From Sphingomonas naphthae (GTDB taxonomy: Bacteria; Pseudomonadota; Alphaproteobacteria; Sphingomonadales; Sphingomonadaceae), in assembly GCF_028607085.1 (NCBI RefSeq), contig NZ_CP117411.1, forward strand, positions 496,001-560,000: a DNA stretch of 64,000 nt, read 5' to 3'. Shown here in pieces: positions 60,679 through 64,000 of this stretch; position 1 is the stretch's first letter, and every line of letters starts with the position of its first letter. Under the pieces are notes generated by a model, which did not search any database, was not told where the DNA came from, and was given only the letters and a program-made list of their open reading frames with translations. The position numbers and the translations under genes are program-made.

Positions 60679-61482
60679 ATGCACGTTATGTCTGAAACAT
60701 GTGAAGACGGCGGTGAGCGGCTCGGCCAGGTCCAGTCGCTGGTGCGGGCCTTCAGCATTCTCGATACGCTCGCGGCGGACGAGAACGGCCTGACCCTGAC
60801 CGAAGTGGCCAAGACCACGCGCCTGCCGCGCTCGACCGCGCATCGCCTGCTGACGACGATGAACGCGCTGCGCTACGTCGAATTCGACACCACCACCAAT
60901 CGCTGGATGATCGGCGTGCAGGGTTTCTCGCTCGGCTCGGCCTTCGTCCAGTCGCGCGATCTGGGGCGGCTCGGCCGGCCGATCATGCGATCGCTGATGA
61001 TCGACGCGGGCGAGACGGTCAGCATCGCCGTCGCCGATCCGTCCGGGGTGACCTATGTGGGCCAGGCGCGGCCGGTGAATTCGCGGATCGCGGCGGCACC
61101 CGGCAGTTCGCTGCCGATGCATGCGTCGGCCTCGGGCAAGGTGCTGCTGGCGCATTGGGACGAACTGGATCGCAACGCCTTCCTGTCACGCCACGAACTC
61201 GGCCGCCGCACCTCGCTCACCATCACCGAAAAGAACGCGCTGGCGTCCGAACTGTCGGCGATCCGCGCGCGCGGCTATGCGATCGACAATCAGGAAAATC
61301 TGCTCGGCATGCGCTGCGTCGCGGCGCCGGTGTTCGATCGCAAGGGGCGGGTGCGCGCCTCGCTCTCGATGTCGGGCAGCGTCGCGCGCCTCTCCGAACA
61401 GCGGCTGGCCGGGCTGGGGCGTACCCTCGCGCTGGCGGCACAGCGGATGACCCACGATATCGGCGGGCTGCTCGCGGCCTGA
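60679..61482 (+). CDS. IclR-family transcriptional regulator 2
   Basis: A 267-residue regulator nearly colinear with IclR1: RLGQVQSLVRAFSIL, LTEVAKTTRLPRSTAHRLLTTMNALRYVEFD, MHASASGKVLLAHW, and IDNQENLLGMRCVAAPVFDRKGRVRASLS. The recognition helices (LPRST-HRLLTTMNALR) are almost identical, so both proteins should bind similar DNA. ATG at 60679 follows GGGGAGAGG closely; ATG at 60688 would give a start exactly aligned with IclR1 and is equally possible. Its gene sits beside a copy of the shared palindrome. Confidence 0.9.
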   Translation: MHVMSETCEDGGERLGQVQSLVRAFSILDTLAADENGLTLTEVAKTTRLPRSTAHRLLTTMNALRYVEFDTTTNRWMIGVQGFSLGSAFVQSRDLGRLGRPIMRSLMIDAGETVSIAVADPSGVTYVGQARPVNSRIAAAPGSSLPMHASASGKVLLAHWDELDRNAFLSRHELGRRTSLTITEKNALASELSAIRARGYAIDNQENLLGMRCVAAPVFDRKGRVRASLSMSGSVARLSEQRLAGLGRTLALAAQRMTHDIGGLLAA

Positions 61483-61495
61483 GCCCGCCGATCTT

Positions 61496-63679
61496 TCAGA
61501 TCAAATCTATCGCGACGATCTCGTGGACTGCGACCGAGGGGATTTCCACCCGCAACCGGTCACCCTCGCGCACATAGGCCACGTCGGCATCCGCCTCCAG
61601 CAGCCGCACCCGCGCGATCGGCGTGGCGGCGGGCAGGGCAATCGAGACAGAGAGCCTGCCGCTCGGCAGGATGTCGCGATACGGCCCCTTCATCGTCATC
61701 GGGTTGGTCATGTTGACGATATGCGCCGTGAGTGATCCCTTCTGCCGCCACAGCGCGATATCGAACAGGCCCGGCCCCTCGACCTGAAGCGGCGGAGGCG
61801 CGGGCATCGCCCATTCGACGACGTTGCGCAGGATCGCGAGATGATCGGGCGCCATGATCTCCTGAAAGGTCCGGTCGAGGTCCATCGGCATATAGGCGAC
61901 CTTGCCCTTGCCTATCTGTCGCAGGAACAGCATCGGCGCGCCGCTGTCCCCGTCGCCCTCGGTGTAGACCCGCTCCATCGGCAGATCGGGATAGGTCGGG
62001 ATCAGGGTGAGCGGCGTCTCCGCGAGCGGCGCGCGGGCGGTCACATGCACCCGCGAGACCGGCCCGATCGTGCGCGGCGTATCCGTCAGATCGCGGCGGA
62101 TCGGCCCGTCGCCGTGCAGCGCCAGATAGGCATTCTGCATGCGCGGCTCGATCGTCCCGGCGAAGTCGCAGCCGAACAGGTCCGCCAGCCCGAAATTCGC
62201 CCTCCGCACGCCCCATTCGTCGTAGAGCGAGGTCTCCTGCGTGGCGACGATCGTGCCGCCGTTCATCACGAACGCCCGGATCTGCGCGCATTCCGCATCG
62301 GATAGCGCCGCGACATTGGGCATCACCAGCACGTCGAACCGGCTCAGTCGATCGAGCCGGCTGGTGTGCACCGCCTCGAACGGGATGCGCGCCTCGATCA
62401 GCGCCTGATAATAGCCCAGCGTATGATCGTCGTCGCGCTTGTGGCCGGTCTTCTTGTAATAGAATGCGGCGGTGCGCGGCGAGGCGAGGATCGCCACCCT
62501 CGCCAGATTGGCCTCGTTGCGGAAATAGCGCTCGTTGCGCGCGTGCCAGAGGAAGATCTTCTCGACGACCGGCATCCAGCGCGTGTCGATCGGCTTGGCG
62601 TTGAACTTGGCGAACCACGGCCGCAGCCCCTGCGCCAGCCCGTCCGCCATCCAGATCTTCAACTCGGCCGCGCCCTGCACGGAATCCTTCCAGCGATAGG
62701 TCTCCTCGACGCCCACGCTGCTGAGCCCGCAGATCGGCTTGGCGTCCATGAAGGCGCGCGTTTCCTTGGCGAACTTGCCGTTGAGCCACGGCGCCTGAAG
62801 CGCCACCCGCGCCTGCCGGTCGATCACGAACATCCGGCATCGTTTGCCGAGTTCGGCGACATCGAGGTCCAGCTTGGGGCCGGGACGGGCATCGACGCCG
62901 GGCACGAAGAAGGCGTTCGGATTGGCCGCGACGATGGCGCGGTTCCAATGGTCGATCAACAGCAGCAGCCTGTCATGCTCCCATGTCATGAAGGCGCGGC
63001 GGACGGGATCGGCCGGGTCGTCGCTCGTCGGCAGGGGATGGCCGGTCGCCGCCTTGAACAAGGTCCGGCAGCTCTCGCAATAGCAGCCGCCATGGCCCGA
63101 CCAGCGATTGCCGAAGATGCCGTCGGCGCGATAGCGCGTGGTGATCTCGCCGATAACCTTGGTCATGAAATCGAAGTTGAACGGCCCATTGCCGCAGGTG
63201 ACGTACAGATCCTTCGCCGCCCAGTGCCGGCGCGGCGACCCATCCGGGTTGCGCGCGACCCATTCGGGATGTTTGTCGAGCTGCGCCTGCGTCATCGCAT
63301 GCGGATCGATCCGCGCCATCACCGCCATGTCGAGATCGCGCGCGATCCTCACCATCTCCCCGAACGGATCGCGATCGCCGAGGCCGGCGCTGCGGTTCTG
63401 GTCGGCCAGCCTGCTCGGATAGAAAGCGATGCTTCCGCCGGCGCTCAGGCACACCGCCTCGGCCTTCGTCCGCTGGAAATAATCCCGCCAGAAAGCAGGA
63501 TCGTACCGGCCGGGATCATCCTCGGTAAACGCGACCTGGGCCCAGCGCAGGGCATCGGTCTCCCAGCCGGCCTTGCCGCCCGGCCGCCGGGCGGCTGCCG
63601 GTGACGATGGCGCCATGATCGCGCCGATCCCGACGACACCCGCCGACAAGACCGATCGACGAGACAGGGCGTTACGCAT
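61496..63679 (-). CDS. Tat-exported glycoside-hydrolase-like protein with beta-galactosidase trimerisation-type domain (copy B)
   Basis: A 727-residue paralogue of the protein at 25142-27358. It has a Tat signal (SRRSVLSAGVVGIGAIMA). The glycosidase-like N-domain has WAQVAFTEDDPGRYDPAFWRDYF, HWAAKDLYVTCGN and a CYCESC cluster at 199-204. The shared block SVGVEETYRWKDSVQGA carries conserved acidic residues that could be catalytic. The trimerisation-type domain includes VLVMPNVAALSDAECAQIRAFVMNGGTIVA, and a C-terminal beta domain follows. No propeller gene accompanies this copy. Family number and substrate are not known to me. Confidence 0.75.
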   Translation of the reverse strand: MRNALSRRSVLSAGVVGIGAIMAPSSPAAARRPGGKAGWETDALRWAQVAFTEDDPGRYDPAFWRDYFQRTKAEAVCLSAGGSIAFYPSRLADQNRSAGLGDRDPFGEMVRIARDLDMAVMARIDPHAMTQAQLDKHPEWVARNPDGSPRRHWAAKDLYVTCGNGPFNFDFMTKVIGEITTRYRADGIFGNRWSGHGGCYCESCRTLFKAATGHPLPTSDDPADPVRRAFMTWEHDRLLLLIDHWNRAIVAANPNAFFVPGVDARPGPKLDLDVAELGKRCRMFVIDRQARVALQAPWLNGKFAKETRAFMDAKPICGLSSVGVEETYRWKDSVQGAAELKIWMADGLAQGLRPWFAKFNAKPIDTRWMPVVEKIFLWHARNERYFRNEANLARVAILASPRTAAFYYKKTGHKRDDDHTLGYYQALIEARIPFEAVHTSRLDRLSRFDVLVMPNVAALSDAECAQIRAFVMNGGTIVATQETSLYDEWGVRRANFGLADLFGCDFAGTIEPRMQNAYLALHGDGPIRRDLTDTPRTIGPVSRVHVTARAPLAETPLTLIPTYPDLPMERVYTEGDGDSGAPMLFLRQIGKGKVAYMPMDLDRTFQEIMAPDHLAILRNVVEWAMPAPPPLQVEGPGLFDIALWRQKGSLTAHIVNMTNPMTMKGPYRDILPSGRLSVSIALPAATPIARVRLLEADADVAYVREGDRLRVEIPSVAVHEIVAIDLI

Positions 63680-63806
63680 CGCGACGATAGCCCACCGATA
63701 TCCCCAGGTTCCAGATCATACGTCAGTCCTCGTTCGCCGGAAGCGATGGCTACCGAACCGGTTTCTCTCTTGGAACATCGCAGGAGGCCATCGGTCATGC
63801 ACGGCA

Positions 63807-63821
63807 TTCCGCCTAGTGGGA
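63807..63821. promoter_or_regulatory. Putative IclR-type operator, site 10 (Tat glycosidase-like B)
   Basis: TTCCGCCTAGTGGGA shares 12 of 15 bases with site 8. It lies 127 bp upstream of the copy B start. The rest of the 261-bp gap between 63680 and 63940 shows nothing else recognisable. Confidence 0.5.
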
Positions 63822-63940
63822 TGCAGATCGCTGGCTTACGACAGCGCGAACTGCGGACCTCGTCGATCGCCTCTGAAAGATGTCGCCTCGGAATTTTTCC
63901 GTCTGTAATGTCCTCTCGGAGTTACCGCTTGGGAGTTGGC

Positions 63941-64000
63941 ATGAAAACGGCATTGGTCACCGGCGCGACGTCGGGCATCGGTGAAGCGACGGTTCGGGCG
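63941..64000 (+). CDS. SDR-family oxidoreductase, 3' end cut off by the window
   Basis: Only 20 codons are present: MKTALVTGATSGIGEATVRA, the standard N-terminal Rossmann motif (TGATSGIG) of classical short-chain dehydrogenases. GGGAG lies 5-6 bp upstream of the ATG. The specific function cannot be determined from this fragment. Confidence 0.75.
   Translation, partial: MKTALVTGATSGIGEATVRA

Noticed and set aside
1-64000. tRNA, rRNA, integrase, transposase or insertion-sequence signs
   Set aside because: None were found on reading; the island shows no att-like repeats or tRNA flank inside the window, so calling it a genomic island in the strict sense is not supported.

Overview
The window is GC-rich DNA of a Sphingomonas-like alphaproteobacterium (order Sphingomonadales). 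The call rests on the style of the two large TonB-dependent receptors, the polysaccharide-export locus with a BBP2-type outer-membrane barrel, and the dense coding with short ATGA/GTGA gene overlaps. No tRNA, rRNA, CRISPR array or insertion sequence was seen. Genes at both ends are cut: a POT-family peptide transporter at the left and an SDR oxidoreductase at the right.

Layout. (1) 0-4.4 kb: housekeeping genes (peptide transporter, glmM, thiD), two tiny membrane proteins and a lipoprotein transglutaminase-like protease. (2) 4.6-13.1 kb: an exopolysaccharide secretion locus with an export protein, a PPP-type phosphatase, a secreted protein of tandem 15-residue Ala-rich repeats, an outer-membrane barrel, a tyrosine autokinase/chain-length regulator, a TPR-like protein split by a perfect 28-bp tandem duplication, and an O-antigen-ligase/polymerase-family protein. 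(3) 13.4-16.6 kb: an MFS exporter / aldo-keto reductase / LysR cassette. (4) 16.7-23.8 kb: a complete benzoate-to-catechol-to-beta-ketoadipate-enol-lactone operon (catBCA-benABCD) with a divergent CatR/BenM-type LysR regulator and a perfect ATAC-N7-GTAT site.

(5) 23.8-63.8 kb: a large catabolic island for hydroxy-acid and glycol-type carbon. It holds four paralogous secreted PD40 beta-propeller proteins, each next to a different exported partner: a Tat-exported glycosidase-like protein, TonB receptor 1, a Tat-exported pentenoate-hydratase-like protein, and TonB receptor 2. Around them lie hydroxypyruvate isomerase and tartronate-semialdehyde reductase, a lactate/glycolate permease, a PQQ quinohemoprotein dehydrogenase / acyl-CoA synthetase / aldehyde dehydrogenase / L-lactate dehydrogenase operon, two glycerate kinases, two IclR paralogues, a phenylacetate-CoA ligase, a Sde182-like protein, a FadR-type regulator, and the tetronate genes denD-otnC-otnK with an MFS transporter.

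The most interesting signal is a shared 15-bp palindromic site, roughly TYYCRYNATGYGGRA. I find it ten times, 66-127 bp upstream of start codons of the island's promoters and of both iclR genes. It ties the scattered pieces into one putative IclR-controlled regulon. The four propeller proteins share four invariant cysteines and may be a periplasmic or surface accessory family working with TonB receptors. The substrate is not evident from sequence; C2-C4 hydroxy acids or glycols (lactate, glycolate, glycerate, threonate/erythronate), possibly released from aromatic or sugar conjugates, fit the enzyme set.
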